The position numbers and the translations under genes are program-made. From Siphonodentalium dalli (Eukaryota; Mollusca; Scaphopoda; Gadilida; Siphonodentaliidae), in assembly GCA_032622095.1 (NCBI GenBank), contig CP136062.1:140944351-141008350 (forward strand): a DNA stretch of 64,000 nt. Direction: 5' to 3'. The notes beneath the pieces are model-generated. The model searched no databases and was not told the DNA's origin. It saw nothing but the letters and a program-made list of their open reading frames with translations. The first letter of the stretch is position 1. The number at the start of each line of letters is the position of its first letter. Below are positions 36,401 through 42,725 of this stretch, piece after piece.

Positions 36401-36627
36401 TTTAACTCCAGTAAGAATTCATCAATTTATCCTCCCCCAACCTTATTATTGAAAGGGGTGGGGGTGGGTTGGGACATAGCATAGTTTCCTGCATTTTCTC
36501 ACTTGAATTCTTTTCCACAATCCATACAGGATACGACAGAACATCTACGGCATTTTGTGGTATAATGTTTCTCTACTTGATTTTTCTTTAGAGATTCACC
36601 ACACGCATCACATGTGAACACCACCAT
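6344..36627 (-). CDS. LYAR: LYAR orthologue, whole coding span (8 coding exons)
   Basis: This is the cell growth-regulating nucleolar protein, a nucleic-acid-binding factor of the nucleolus linked in vertebrates to pre-rRNA processing and ribosome biogenesis. The exons are 36503-36627, 30552-30672, 28628-28732, 26347-26427, 18392-18559, 17478-17604, 13969-14114 and 6344-6478, read in descending order. They join in phase to about 335 residues (human LYAR is about 379). Two C2HC fingers are visible: C6, C9, H21, C26 and C34, C37, H49, C52. They are followed by a KKAKF motif near residue 115, a lysine/glutamate-rich linker (residues 145-243) and the C-terminal LYAR domain (about 264-335). I recognised it by residue-level similarity to vertebrate LYAR in every exon except the lysine-rich exon 17478-17604, which fits by position, phase and composition. 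The introns are packed with mobile elements but no coding exon is disrupted. The promoter and any upstream untranslated exon were not found. Confidence 0.93.
6735..7745 (+). repeat. Second tandem family, ~145-170-bp units
   Basis: Units headed by CCGTAACTCATGTGAAAATA-like sequence recur at about 170-base spacing at 6735-6930 and 7455-7745. Between them, units containing CCTGGTTTGCGAACTC recur at 7042, 7187 and 7348. These differ in sequence from the monomers at 7916-8880 but have similar length. The block ends next to the tandem-repeat element at 7799. Confidence 0.65.
7799..8956 (+). mobile_element. Tandem-repeat element, copy 1 (short)
   Basis: This is a complete copy flanked by TAATG (7794-7798 and 8957-8961). 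The left module begins with the palindrome AGTGTCAATGACACT and then TAGCTCAACTT. The centre has about six monomers of 155-171 bp; the landmark GTCATGCAAAGAG is at 7915, 8086, 8251 and 8571, with a variant monomer between the last two. The right module contains GACGACAAACCATGGCAATA and ends AAGTTGAGCTAACAA. AGCTCAACTT near the left end and AAGTTGAGCT near the right end form inverted subterminal repeats. It sits in LYAR's last intron. Confidence 0.8.
8962..10379. other. Intron sequence with decayed repeats
   Basis: No gene is seen. One end of a piggyBac-like MITE (TTAA then CCCTTTCATGACTGGAGC) begins at 9854 and is related to 20730-20883, but its other end is not visible. A phrase GTTATTAGTGCCC / ATTATTAGTGCCC is duplicated near 9697 and 9840. 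Confidence 0.45.
10380..10521. repeat. Inverted repeat, MITE-like
   Basis: GCTGTCTGGTGTGATTT at 10380 is mirrored by AAATCACACCAGACAGC ending at 10521. A second inner pair (TATCGGTGGGTT / AACCCACCGATA) shows that the arms extend about 42 bases. Confidence 0.75.
10831..10844 (+). repeat. G14 homopolymer
   Basis: There are fourteen consecutive G residues in an intron, a likely length-variable site and possible assembly weak spot. Confidence 0.9.
11035..11272 (+). repeat. Dispersed repeat, direct relative of 25975-26210
   Basis: The two stretches share an ordered series of blocks, including CAATAGAAAACATCG / CCATAGAAAACATTG and CGAGAGTCATTGCATTT / CGATAGTCGCTGCATTT. Divergence suggests old copies. 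Confidence 0.65.
11262..11790 (+). repeat. Dispersed repeat, duplicated at 45340-45869
   Basis: About 520 bases are almost identical between the two places, from a TTTAGACACCCACCCC start to a GACTTAGGACT end. The further block ATGTCAATGAAAAAAAATGC, about 13722 here, follows directly at 45880 in the other copy. The copy here was therefore probably split by the TTAA element at 11797. Confidence 0.8.
12020..13105 (+). mobile_element. hAT element with BED-finger remnant, copy 1
   Basis: Ends TAGAGATGGGCGGTT and CAACCGCCCATCTCTA are inverted repeats. The 8-bp duplication ATTAACTA is perfect (12012-12019 and 13106-13113). Subterminal regions contain repeated CGGTTTCGGTT motifs. The only coding trace is the start of the transposase (12139-12249). 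This is an internally deleted derivative. Confidence 0.93.
12139..12249 (+). pseudogene. hAT transposase N-terminus, BED zinc-finger half
   Basis: The frame encodes 36 residues starting MAEHDEQTSPVWKYFSKKDK and ending CAACNICRKEFAS before a stop. VWKYF and the C-x2-C (CNIC) pair are the first half of a BED-type finger found at the N-terminus of hAT transposases. The rest of the finger and the whole catalytic domain are missing. Confidence 0.85.
13219..13968. other. Intron sequence, low-complexity C tracts
   Basis: No gene is seen. C-rich tracts at about 13780-13840, with A tracts, resemble the end of the dispersed repeat also found at 45876-45965. Confidence 0.5.
13969..14114 (-). CDS. LYAR: LYAR coding exon 7, start of C-terminal domain
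   Basis: Two bases complete the split glycine, then 48 codons contain VKFSWDENIRAILEKKGEIS and LKRLRKK. This is the conserved start of the LYAR C-terminal domain (a W, then an AIL and a K-LRKK pattern). The acceptor is TTATCAG and the donor GTTTAA, with the exon ending in phase 0. Confidence 0.92.
14115..15711. other. Intron sequence without clear features
   Basis: The sequence is AT-rich. No exon with LYAR similarity, intact inverted repeat or tandem array was seen. Confidence 0.4.
15712..17030. mobile_element. Paired-hairpin element, copy 1 (split by a hAT)
   Basis: Hairpin A (15737-15757 continued at 16648-16718) and hairpin B (16935-17001) have arms built on GCAGAATGAGGTCCCCAGAG with its reverse complement. 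Outer flanks (CTGAGTTTA...CTGTAATTTGC and GCAAATGACAG...TAAACTCAG) form a longer inverted repeat around the pair. A hAT element interrupts hairpin A, and hairpin B has lost part of one arm. Confidence 0.75.
15758..16639. mobile_element. Non-autonomous hAT element, 882 bp
   Basis: Termini CAGGGACCAGCC and GGCTGGTCCCTG (with a small indel-like difference inward) are flanked by an 8-bp duplication CCCAGAGG (15750-15757 and 16640-16647). Subterminal sequence repeats GGGCGAAGT. No transposase frame is seen. The empty site is recovered from other copies of the hairpin it struck. Confidence 0.9.
17478..17604 (-). CDS. LYAR: LYAR coding exon 6, acidic/basic linker
   Basis: It encodes EEENTEDEPVQKTKKNKKKR followed by more mixed-charge sequence ending KKMKTE, plus the first base of a glycine codon. 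The acceptor is ATCGTAG and the donor GTATAT. Low-complexity lysine and glutamate runs fit the variable middle of LYAR. Phase 1 at its end agrees with the next exon. The exon sits between two copies of the paired-hairpin element. Confidence 0.88.
17884..18288. mobile_element. Paired-hairpin element, copy 2
   Basis: Two hairpins (17893-17985 and 18187-18279) with arms of about 43 bases share the GAATGAGG...CCTCATTC core and are separated by about 200 bases. The outer flanks CTGTCATTTGC and GCAAATGACAG are inverted. It lies in the 787-bp intron between LYAR coding exons 5 and 6. Confidence 0.8.
18392..18559 (-). CDS. LYAR: LYAR coding exon 5, lysine-rich linker
   Basis: These 56 codons start PTVQANGDAGSCEENLVQPA and run into KLNKREKKEERQKQ and a KSKKSKHVK tail. 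The KREKKEERQK core is nearly identical to vertebrate LYAR. The composition (K, E, R) suggests a charged, probably disordered or helical nucleolar-targeting linker. The acceptor is ATTCAG and the donor GTAGAT, with phase 0 at both ends. Confidence 0.9.
18862..20260 (+). mobile_element. 5'-truncated LINE, L2/CR1-type
   Basis: The 5' end begins inside the reverse transcriptase. The 3' end has an untranslated stretch with TGTAAAGCGCATTGA and an AATAAT microsatellite tail (20239-20256), a pattern typical of L2/CR1-group LINEs. Clade assignment is from memory of family features and is not tested. Confidence 0.8.
18873..19995 (+). pseudogene. LINE reverse transcriptase, frameshifted
   Basis: Frame 18873-19319 carries ALSWFKSYLSNRKQ, the GVPQGSILGPLLFLIY motif and the catalytic YADDTQIY. 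Reading continues in a second frame (SKQIRNLGAYFDSN, about 19360-19410) and a third (VSRIDSLNSLL, about 19530). It then ends with FQEVSIALWNKLPMNIRR before a stop at 19995. The order of motifs is that of a LINE reverse transcriptase and its C-terminal tail. Several frameshifts and an in-frame stop make it non-functional. Confidence 0.88.
20730..20883. repeat. piggyBac-like MITE fragment
   Basis: The block ATGACTGGAGCTTCCTGAAA matches 9861 onward. An internal imperfect hairpin reads GCCAATGCATTCTCTTAT and its complement. The right end is GAAAGGGTTAA, a typical TTAA-bounded end. The left end is decayed. Confidence 0.55.
20995..22735. mobile_element. PIF/Harbinger-like element, copy 1
   Basis: The termini are GGCCTAACAAAATTATACG and its inverted relative. 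Both arms include CGTTTGTTTCCGCTAAC. It is flanked by TAA (20992-20994 and 22736-22738), the TWA 3-bp duplication typical of PIF/Harbinger. Subterminal GTAGGTAGGTAGG and CGACCGACCC-type motifs match the element at 62538. No transposase is seen. Confidence 0.78.
21541..21700 (+). repeat. 53-bp tandem repeat, about three units
   Basis: Units with TATTATTGTGGGC and CAGACACT recur at 21561, 21614 and (diverged) 21667, a period of 53 bases. A run of 18 G follows at about 21777. The tandem repeat is nested in the Harbinger-like element. Confidence 0.8.
22880..23133. mobile_element. piggyBac-like MITE with TATATA hairpins
   Basis: The ends ACCCTTTATTAACTGGAGC and GAAAGGGTTAAA are inverted relatives. 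Inside are two hairpin arms built on GCATTCTCTTATATATGC, as in the element at 28798. Confidence 0.65.
23134..23845. other. Intron sequence without clear features
   Basis: No exon, tandem array or clear inverted repeat was seen. Confidence 0.4.
23854..24957 (-). mobile_element. hAT element with BED-finger remnant, copy 2 (inverted)
   Basis: The ends and interior match 12020-13105 in reverse orientation. The 8-bp duplication CCCTGCAT is perfect (23846-23853 and 24958-24965). Few differences separate the copies, so both inserted relatively recently. Confidence 0.94.
24725..24835 (-). pseudogene. hAT transposase BED-finger half, copy 2
   Basis: It has the same 36-codon frame as copy 1, differing at the last residue (R in place of S), and the same premature stop. 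The stop and downstream deletion predate the spread of this family. Confidence 0.85.
25320..25880 (+). repeat. Diverged tandem-element monomers
   Basis: Four or five degenerate copies of the 160-bp monomer are present. Landmarks are GGATTTAGTCATACAAAGAG near 25340, GTCATGCAAAGAG at 25508 and 25790, and AAATCCAAGATGG-type blocks. Neither terminal module is present. Confidence 0.8.
25975..26335 (+). repeat. Dispersed repeat
   Basis: The first part matches 11035-11272 and the second part matches 2236-2500 in reverse. It ends 12 bases before a LYAR exon. Confidence 0.6.
26347..26427 (-). CDS. LYAR: LYAR coding exon 4, NFMQNS region
   Basis: These 27 codons begin NFMQNSVRVYPNQIEQVWDV, which matches the conserved segment after KKAKF in vertebrate LYAR (NWMKNS, then a QVW motif). 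The acceptor is ATTTCAG and the donor GTAGTA, with phase 0 at both ends. The exon is too short to stand out as an open frame and was identified by protein similarity. Confidence 0.92.
26873..28107. mobile_element. hAT-like element, 1235 bp
   Basis: A perfect 8-bp duplication GAACTTCC flanks it (26865-26872 and 28108-28115). The ends AGTGCTGGCC and GCCAGGCCT are short, imperfect inverted repeats. Flanking sequence reads continuously as one older repeat if the element is removed. No transposase frame is seen. Confidence 0.72.
28186..28545 (+). mobile_element. Truncated tandem-repeat element
   Basis: The left module (AGTCAATGACACTGTAGCTCA) is followed by about one and a half diverged monomers with AAATCCAAGATGG and GTCATGCAAAGAG, then stops. 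It ends about 80 bases from a LYAR exon. Confidence 0.7.
28628..28732 (-). CDS. LYAR: LYAR coding exon 3, KKAKF region
   Basis: It encodes QVEAAIAKCNNPKLKPVL and continues to PKKKAKF, a hallmark of LYAR just after the fingers. The acceptor is TTTCAG. The donor is ambiguous: cutting after 28631 ends the exon at KF with donor GTGGTT, whereas cutting after 28628 adds a valine codon with donor GTTCGT. I chose 28628 because the vertebrate protein has one residue between KF and the NxM motif that starts the next exon. Both donors are weak, and either choice keeps phase 0. Confidence 0.88.
28798..29252. mobile_element. piggyBac-like MITE with two mirrored hairpins
   Basis: The inverted ends are CCCTTTACCCAACA (14 bp, perfect) and the flanking duplication is TTAA (28794-28797 and 29253-29256). 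Inside are hairpins at 28827-28895 and 29034-29108. Their arms read GCCAATGCATTCTCTTATAT, and the second hairpin is the reverse complement of the first. Confidence 0.85.
29257..30249. other. Intron sequence without clear features
   Basis: No gene or structured repeat was recognised. Confidence 0.4.
30250..30488. mobile_element. Paired-hairpin element, copy 3 (second hairpin halved)
   Basis: A full hairpin lies at 30260-30352. A single arm at 30435-30479 is followed by CAAATGACAG, the inverted form of the left flank CTGTCATTTG. The spacer repeats the AGGCCTCATCTTCTGGGA phrase seen in copies 1 and 2. It lies 64 bases from LYAR coding exon 2. Confidence 0.75.
30552..30672 (-). CDS. LYAR: LYAR coding exon 2, end of zinc finger 2
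   Basis: The first base completes a lysine codon (AA+A), giving GDSFKEHTKCISEEEKY, which aligns closely with the vertebrate sequence at the same place and supplies H49 and C52 of finger 2. The acceptor is TTTTAG before 30672 and the donor is GTCTGT after 30552. Exactly 40 further codons end in phase 0. Confidence 0.93.
30902..31065. repeat. Hairpin, ~75-bp arms
   Basis: Arms around GGTACATGGCGAATATACTG and its complement pair nearly perfectly around a short GC loop (about 30975-30995). A related single arm lies at about 31490-31550. Confidence 0.8.
31066..32029. other. Intron sequence, no gene seen
   Basis: Apart from the hairpin-related arm near 31490, nothing was recognised. Confidence 0.4.
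32030..32779 (+). repeat. 750-bp direct duplicate, copy 1
   Basis: It is nearly identical to 37192-37948 across its whole length, from TTCCAAGAGGTCATGCCAGG to CCATGCAATTCTATATAAAT. A shorter, older relative is the element at 41516-41964. The two copies bracket LYAR's first coding exon. Confidence 0.85.
32951..33838. mobile_element. piggyBac-like element with six 18-bp palindromes
   Basis: It is flanked by TTAA (32947-32950 and 33839-33842), with inverted ends CACGTTCACTGC and GCAGTGAACGTG. The palindrome CTACGAGTTATCTCGTAG or close variants occurs at about 33103-33120, 33175-33192, 33345-33362, 33408-33425, 33765-33782 and 33807-33824. No transposase frame is seen. Confidence 0.85.
34060..34281. 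mobile_element. Small TTAA-type MITE
   Basis: The left end is TTAA then CCCTTTAACC. The right end is GGTCAAAGGG then TTGA, a mutated TTAA. It is 222 bp with no coding capacity. Confidence 0.6.
34309..36361 (+). mobile_element. Tandem-repeat element, copy 2 (diverged)
   Basis: It is flanked by AAATG (34304-34308 and 36362-36366). The left module AAAGTGTCAGTGACTCTGTA and the right module ending CAAGTTGAGCTAA correspond to copy 1. The monomers between (about 35310-36290) are degenerate, with repeated AAATCCAAGATGG blocks. A 497-bp inverted-repeat element is nested at 34768-35264. This copy looks the oldest of the three. Confidence 0.75.
34768..35264. mobile_element. Nested element rich in AGGAGGGCTAT palindromes
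   Basis: The start CAGGCCTGGAAATC and the end CGCCAGCCCTG resemble hAT-type ends, and CCATGG flanks both sides (34762-34767 and 35265-35270). Multiple AGGAGGGCTAT / ATAGCCCTCCT palindromes lie near both ends. Only 6 bp of duplication is certain. Confidence 0.6.
36503..36627 (-). CDS. LYAR: LYAR first coding exon, double zinc finger start
   Basis: It encodes residues 1-41 plus two bases of codon 42. The start codon at 36625-36627 sits in a good context (A at -3, G at +4). The peptide opens MVVFTCDACGESLKKNQVEK, matching the LYAR N-terminus, and carries finger 1 (C6, C9, H21, C26) and the first half of finger 2 (C34, C37). The donor GTGAG follows at 36502. An acceptor (TTTTTCCAG) precedes 36658, so the exon probably begins there with about 31 bases of 5' untranslated sequence, which implies a non-coding exon farther upstream. 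Confidence 0.93.
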
Positions 36628-37191
36628 TGTTTGTCGTTACCAAATATCAACAGGTAACCTGGAAAAATGAAACAAAAGGATAGAAAAGAATTAGAAATAT
36701 TAGAACACAAATGGATTTATTAGGGCTGCAATGATGCAGAGCTTCACTACTAGTATGCAATGCACATCACAATGTTTTGTAACAATAAGGTACCCATCAA
36801 GATGGATCATGTACAATTGCAAGTTGTCCTTTTAATTAATTCAGCCTTCGTTGCAGGAATCAAGTTGCTTGCAAGGCAACTACAACCTGATTGCTGCAAT
36901 TAGGAAGGCTGAGTTAATTTAGTGTACTCCCCCTGGAATTTTTCACATTTATACCTTATTTGTGCTTAAAGATACATACTTCTATTTAACACCCCTAAAT
37001 TACTATTTCTTCAGCTTCGGGGTAAAAAAATACTTGAAATGAGTCGAGGAACCCGCACACCAAAGCTCAGAGTTATCAGATTTGCATTTTTGAAATCTGT
37101 TATTTTTCACCACCTGGAATATTTTGTGGCCTGACAGAAATCCTGCTGACTTCTTCCAAAAATATTATAGTACAGACATGCGCAGAAACCG

Positions 37192-37948
37192 TTCCAAGAG
37201 GTCATGCCAGGTCACTGCTCAATGTACGATTGGAGCATGGAGTAGAGAAATTCGAGTCCCATCCACTCAAGCGATACAATCAGTTGATGTGACATAAGCT
37301 GTGAATCCATTATACACTTTCGATTAGGACCCAAATTGCAATTTCACGACCATATAGTAATTTCTGTTTTGTTTCCGACCGATTGACTGCAAGCTTTATT
37401 GTATGCCTGGTGGGGATCAATTGCCAAAAACCAAAAAGGTCACGTACATGTAGGTGCCAATTATTTTGCAAACCGGAATTTTTTGTCGCAATGTAATTTT
37501 TTTATAGCAATTTGCTAAATTGGCAGCGCGAACTCTGATGCAAATAGACATGTTATATTGCACCATGCTGGTTTAATACACATGGAACTATTATGTGTTT
37601 ACATATGTGATAACATGCATTGGGGAATTGCAATTTGAACTGGGTATCACCATATATGGAAGTTGTAAACCACACTCGCTCATAATCAAAACTACAAAGA
37701 ATTTTTGTATTATAGGAGATTTTTGGCAAATATGATATCATGATTCAATGGTATTGTTGTGAGTATTTTTTGGTAATAAACTAATTTGGATAACTAAATC
37801 GGCACTTGGTGAAATTCTGTTGCCGTCGCAACTAGATGATACTGGGACCATCGAATTGGATAATGTATCTTTAAGCATATTTTAAATTCCATCTCTCAAA
37901 ACTCCTCTGAAGCTGAAATGGATGCAGCCATGCAATTCTATATAAATA
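37192..37948 (+). repeat. 750-bp direct duplicate, copy 2
   Basis: This is the second copy of the repeat at 32030-32779, with scattered substitutions and small indels. Immediately upstream (36990-37140) is further sequence related to 41530-41660, so this copy retains more of the family's left side. Confidence 0.85.
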
Positions 37949-39536
37949 CTTAAAGAGCAAATACATGTATGATAGGCTCCGCCCAGAATATTGATCTGAG
38001 ATGATACCATTATACGTAAGGTAGTAAGGCTATGAAAACCAATTATGCTGGAATTACCCTTAAGCATAATTAATTGCAAGTGAGGGAATTTACGCTTAAA
38101 CGTAATTGCATGCTTAGCGAAATTGCATTATGCTTAAGCGTAATGAATTTTGCTAAATTTAAATAGCTACTAATTGTGAATTTGGCCTCCCATAGACATG
38201 ATCATATATTAGTGCTGAGACTGAAGCAGTGTGAAGTGTTATCTGTAATCTGATTACATATTATTATGGTGATGACATAGAGCAATATACAAGATTTTAC
38301 AAATATTGCAGTATAATAATAATTAAATTGTAGTATATAATAGTGATTGTTAGTTCTATGCAATATAACACTGTCAGCCTTTTAAATTTAGATAGATTTA
38401 GATTCAGGAATATATATAGTGAGAACTGATGTCATATAGACAACCATGTTGGACACCATCTCGAATAACAAAGTTTCCCCAAAGTGGATTTTATATGTGT
38501 TTATACTAAGGACTCTGCAGCGTCTTTTGACACAAAAATTGCTTCAATTTATTCCGGTTAACCCACTTTTCGCGTACCATAACCTAATCTAATACACGAC
38601 CATGTCACATTATCAGTCCTTCCCAGGAGACGGGAGCGATTGCTCTCGTACCCGTATGCACTCGCATTTTTTAATTCATGGGTGCTAACATTCGCACTCG
38701 TCCCTCTTGTCAAAATGTTGATGGTCACTGTAATCATTGATTAAATATTGAACTATTTGAAGGTGTGTTTAGAACCTTTCCCCATCTCTGTTAAATTATG
38801 GTCATGTGAAAGTGTAACTGGACATATATAGGTTTATCCTACAATGACATTTTGTTTGAGAAAAACCCAACTTATGATTATATTACGGGTGCAATTACAC
38901 ACGTCTTCTTAATTGCAAGAGCAAATAAGTGCTCTCACTGTGTTTTCCTTGTGGGAAGGACTGCATTATGTGTGTTTACTATTTTAAATTCTTCCATTAG
39001 TTGTTCCATCTGTCGTGAAATATGGGCATATGCCCTACAAGGGCCAGAACTCTAGTATGAAATTGTAGATAAAACCAGCGATGTGTGGATATCACCTCAC
39101 CATGCTGGTTTATCATCATACCAAAATGACATCAAACTCCGAAAAATTATCCATGAGTTATAAGGCAAAATGTTCATTGTACGATGTTTTCCAAGTCCAA
39201 CTATGGTAGGTATGCATGGACAAAACCCACAATATGTGGATGTCAGTTGTCCCATGTTGGTCTATATCACCATACTAAAGGACATCAAAATCCGATAACT
39301 GCAGATGCTTGAGTTATAATGCAAAATGTTTGTATGGACGGACGGACGAGGACATCGACTATATACATGTACCTATAGAACTTCATACGGGTGCATACTA
39401 ATACCCAGTCTGTGTAAACATACACTCGGTTCATACTGATACTGTTTTTATTTTGTATATGTGGGTATGTAGTCCAAAATTGACTATACATTGAATGTAT
39501 AGACCAACTTTCCCCACCGCTGGCAACAGAGGGTTT
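37949..39536. other. Upstream flank of LYAR, no gene seen
   Basis: A cluster of GCTTAAGCGTAAT-like words in both orientations lies at about 38050-38150. No exon was recognised. The LYAR promoter could be in this stretch, but nothing marks it. Confidence 0.35.
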
Positions 39537-39874
39537 CGTTCAAGTCCGGAAAGGAAGAATATGACACAAGACACGACCAAACGTGATTTTCGCAGGACAA
39601 CACATATAATAATGCATCACCTTGACATACCATTTACATTCCTTTTCCAAAAAAGAGAAATTTATCAAGGCTTTTTCTCGATCAGGCGAACGACTCACAA
39701 AGTATTGTGGCAATTTTTCGGGTCTGTTCAATCGAGTACCGAGTATAATTTTCCCTAGATACTGCGCAGTATGCCATGAACTCGAATTGAACAGACCCGA
39801 AAAATGGCCGACCTGCTTCACCGGTCGTTCGCCTGATCGCTTGTATCATATTCTTCCTTTCTGGACTTGAAGCG
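39537..39874. mobile_element. MITE with long inverted arms
   Basis: Arms begin TTCAAGTCC and contain GAAAGGAAGAATATGA, with inner paired blocks GATCAGGCGAACGAC and TTTTTCGGGTCTGTTCAAT mirrored near 39780-39840. It has no coding capacity; the overlapping open frames on the two strands are mirror images. Confidence 0.75.
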
Positions 39875-40682
39875 ACCTCTTGAGTCTTCCATTACAGGCA
39901 TCACAGAAATTTCGACTGGATATATTTATCTTGTAGATATTTTCAACTAGTTTACTCCAGACTGAATAATACCATATATTTGGCATAGACCTAATATACC
40001 TGATGTGATACCGTATATCCCATTGTGAATTTGTTTTGGGATCTTAAACTGGTATAGTAAGTAATGGAATTATGCACTAAAAATAATAATCGACAGTTCT
40101 AAAATAAATCCAAACACGAACTCAATCCTTTGTCAGTGGGGAGATCGTTCAACACCGTTGTTCGCCCACATCACCACCATTTCCTTCTGATTCGATGAAA
40201 TCTGGAATTTTTACTATGTTTTTATTGTGAGGTAAGCATACAAATCCGAGATGGAATGATCACTGACATGGGTGATATGTGCTTCACGTAACCCAGACAT
40301 GTGCAATAAATTAAACAGTGTGGCTGTTATACTGTTGAAAGTTGTAGAAACATTGACAATTTCAAGCTAGAATGTTGAAACTGACACGTACGAAGTAGGT
40401 ATTTTCCGAAAAACATTTAGACCACTGGTACATGTACGTGGTTTAAAGCTGCATATATATAACGGATGTAATCTATATAAATTTGGGCATTAATAAATGT
40501 ATATATAAAACAGAAGCGAGAGATAAATACACTTAAAATAACATGTTACAAAACTTCTCGCCTCGATTATTTTAAAAATAGTAACAATTGCCACCGTTGT
40601 TATCCGTTAAACTCGATTACTGCCGTTTGACATTGCTTCCCCACTGTTACTTGATTACATAATGTGATAATAAATAAATTAA
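39875..40682. other. Unannotated spacer
   Basis: No gene or repeat boundary was recognised. Confidence 0.35.
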
Positions 40683-42084
40683 GGACTTTGCTAACCCAAT
40701 TTTCCCCAAATTTGATGCAATCAAAATAAAGGATAATGTTCACTTTTATTAGTCATCACAGTAACCAAACCCATTGATGCAAAATATTAAGAGTATAATT
40801 CATGGTGAAATATGTTAGAAATACTAAATGTGAAATTTATAGAGGTTTTTAAAATCTATTTTTTCGAACCTAAATTCAACAAACACAAAGTCCATATCCA
40901 AGAAAAAAATATGGCAATGTGTAATGAACACTAAAGAATAATGAACACTAAAATAATATTCTTATTTATCAAGCGTTCTTTGATAAAATTACTAAGAACC
41001 AATTGTTTACAAATGATTGAGTAACTTGCCTGACAATCCCTTGTTGTGAGGTGACAGTTAAGTGTTAATATCTGTGGACAGCGGTGTGTTGTGAATCTCT
41101 TGACAAAAGAACTGTGTAATCCTCAATCTGGGGGTACCCCATGGCCCAGAAACTAGGTCACCAATCAGAAGATAATATTCTCATGGGTCAGCACCTGCTG
41201 ATCATAATCCCAGCTGACTTGAGTGAACATTAACTTGACCCATCAAATTCAGTTCCCAAATAGGCAAATAGCATTACTGAGCAATGAAATCTAACATTTG
41301 TAAACAACTGCCCAAAATCTGAATAACACTGAAGAAATGTTAGTACATCTTTATTGATCATCATTCTTCAGTGTTCAGTACACATACCCCTATCTTTTTC
41401 TTAGATATGGACTTTGTGTTTGTTGAATTTGGGTTCGAAAAAATAGATTTTAAAAACTTCTATAAATTTCACATTTTGAATTTCTAACATAATCTATCAT
41501 GAATTATACTCTTAAAGGTACTCAATCCGTTCAGACACTCCTAAGTTACTATTTATTTGGCTTCGGGGGTAAAAAATATTTGATTCGAGTCGAGGAATCC
41601 ACCCACCAAAGCTCAGAGTGATAAGATATCGATTTTTGAAGTTTGTTATTTCTCGAGATATGTAATAATATGCGGCCCAGAAACACGTGGTCAAAAGGAG
41701 GTTCTCGGACAAAATTGCGTATCAAGATGGATAACTCTAAAATCAAGTGGTAATACGGTAAAATTTTGAGTTAATAAGGCCATATTTTGTTAAACAAAAT
41801 GTTGATAAATAACAAGTTTTGGGAAATTTGATACCATATTTGACAGTGGTTAGCATTATTTATTTTGTTGCAATTAATTGATTCTGATAACTAAAGCGTA
41901 TTTTGAAGAAATGTTGTTGTTGTTGTATCTTGATGGTGTGGGGATCGGATGGAGTACGGTACCTTTAAAATGTTGCATCCGAATCGAAAGGTTTGGTTGC
42001 TGTGATTACTAATAAAAGTAAACATAAACCATTATTTTGGACTCCATCAAATTTGGGGAAAATTGGGTTAGGTTAGCAAAGTCC
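40683..42084. mobile_element. Foldback element with TAA duplication, carrying a nested insertion
   Basis: The ends GGACTTTGC and GCAAAGTCC are flanked by TAA (40680-40682 and 42085-42087), suggesting a PIF/Harbinger-like origin. The left arm 40683-40937 pairs with about 41362-42084 once the element at 41516-41964 is removed from the right arm. Confidence 0.75.
41516..41964. mobile_element. Nested TTAA element, 449 bp
   Basis: It begins AGGTACTC and ends GAGTACGGTACCT, with TTAA on both sides (41512-41515 and 41965-41968). The intact left arm of the host foldback preserves the empty site (about 40785-40800, reverse complement). It is related in sequence to the repeats at 32030 and 37192. Confidence 0.82.
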
Positions 42085-42725
42085 TAAAATCAATAATGGA
42101 AAATTGGTTAGTTTCTGAAGGGTTTAGATAGGCCCCTGCGAATCGGATTTTTTCTATCGAATCGAATACCGAATCAGGTAAATGGTATTCGATTTCGAAT
42201 CGAATTCGAATCGAATCAGACATTGTGTTGACATGTGAGGAGTTCATAAACAAAAGTAAATACTAATGAGAGAATTCATCGTACACACCGGCATTAATCC
42301 CTTGTGTGGGTTGTGGGATTGTCAACGGGACCTGATTCATTTTATCCACGGAAACAGCCGAATATGGACGATGTAATAGGGAAATAAGTTGGGTTTACTC
42401 AAAATCGGGAATGACACATCGGAACGAGTCACTTCCACCGCTGGTGGTGGTTGTTGTAGCTATATAATATCTATGTTATAATTGATATCACAACTTTTGT
42501 GTCCGACTAAAAGGTTCAAGGAACAGTCATGCTGTGAGCATAAGATTATAATCAAATGGCGATATCAATTCAAATCTTGATAGTGGGAAGCATATTTAAT
42601 AGCTCAGAGACTAGTATGCCGATCTGTGGGGCAGAAAATAAATTGATTCAACAATACCATCGTTATCTAAAGGTACTCAGAGTCATCACCTTGTTTCTAG
42701 CATTATAGACCCCATGTGATGGCAC

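Noticed and set aside
39495-39870. Plus and minus open frames at 39495-39870
   Set aside because: They are the two arms of one inverted-repeat MITE read in opposite directions. I also considered a bidirectional promoter here but saw no support.
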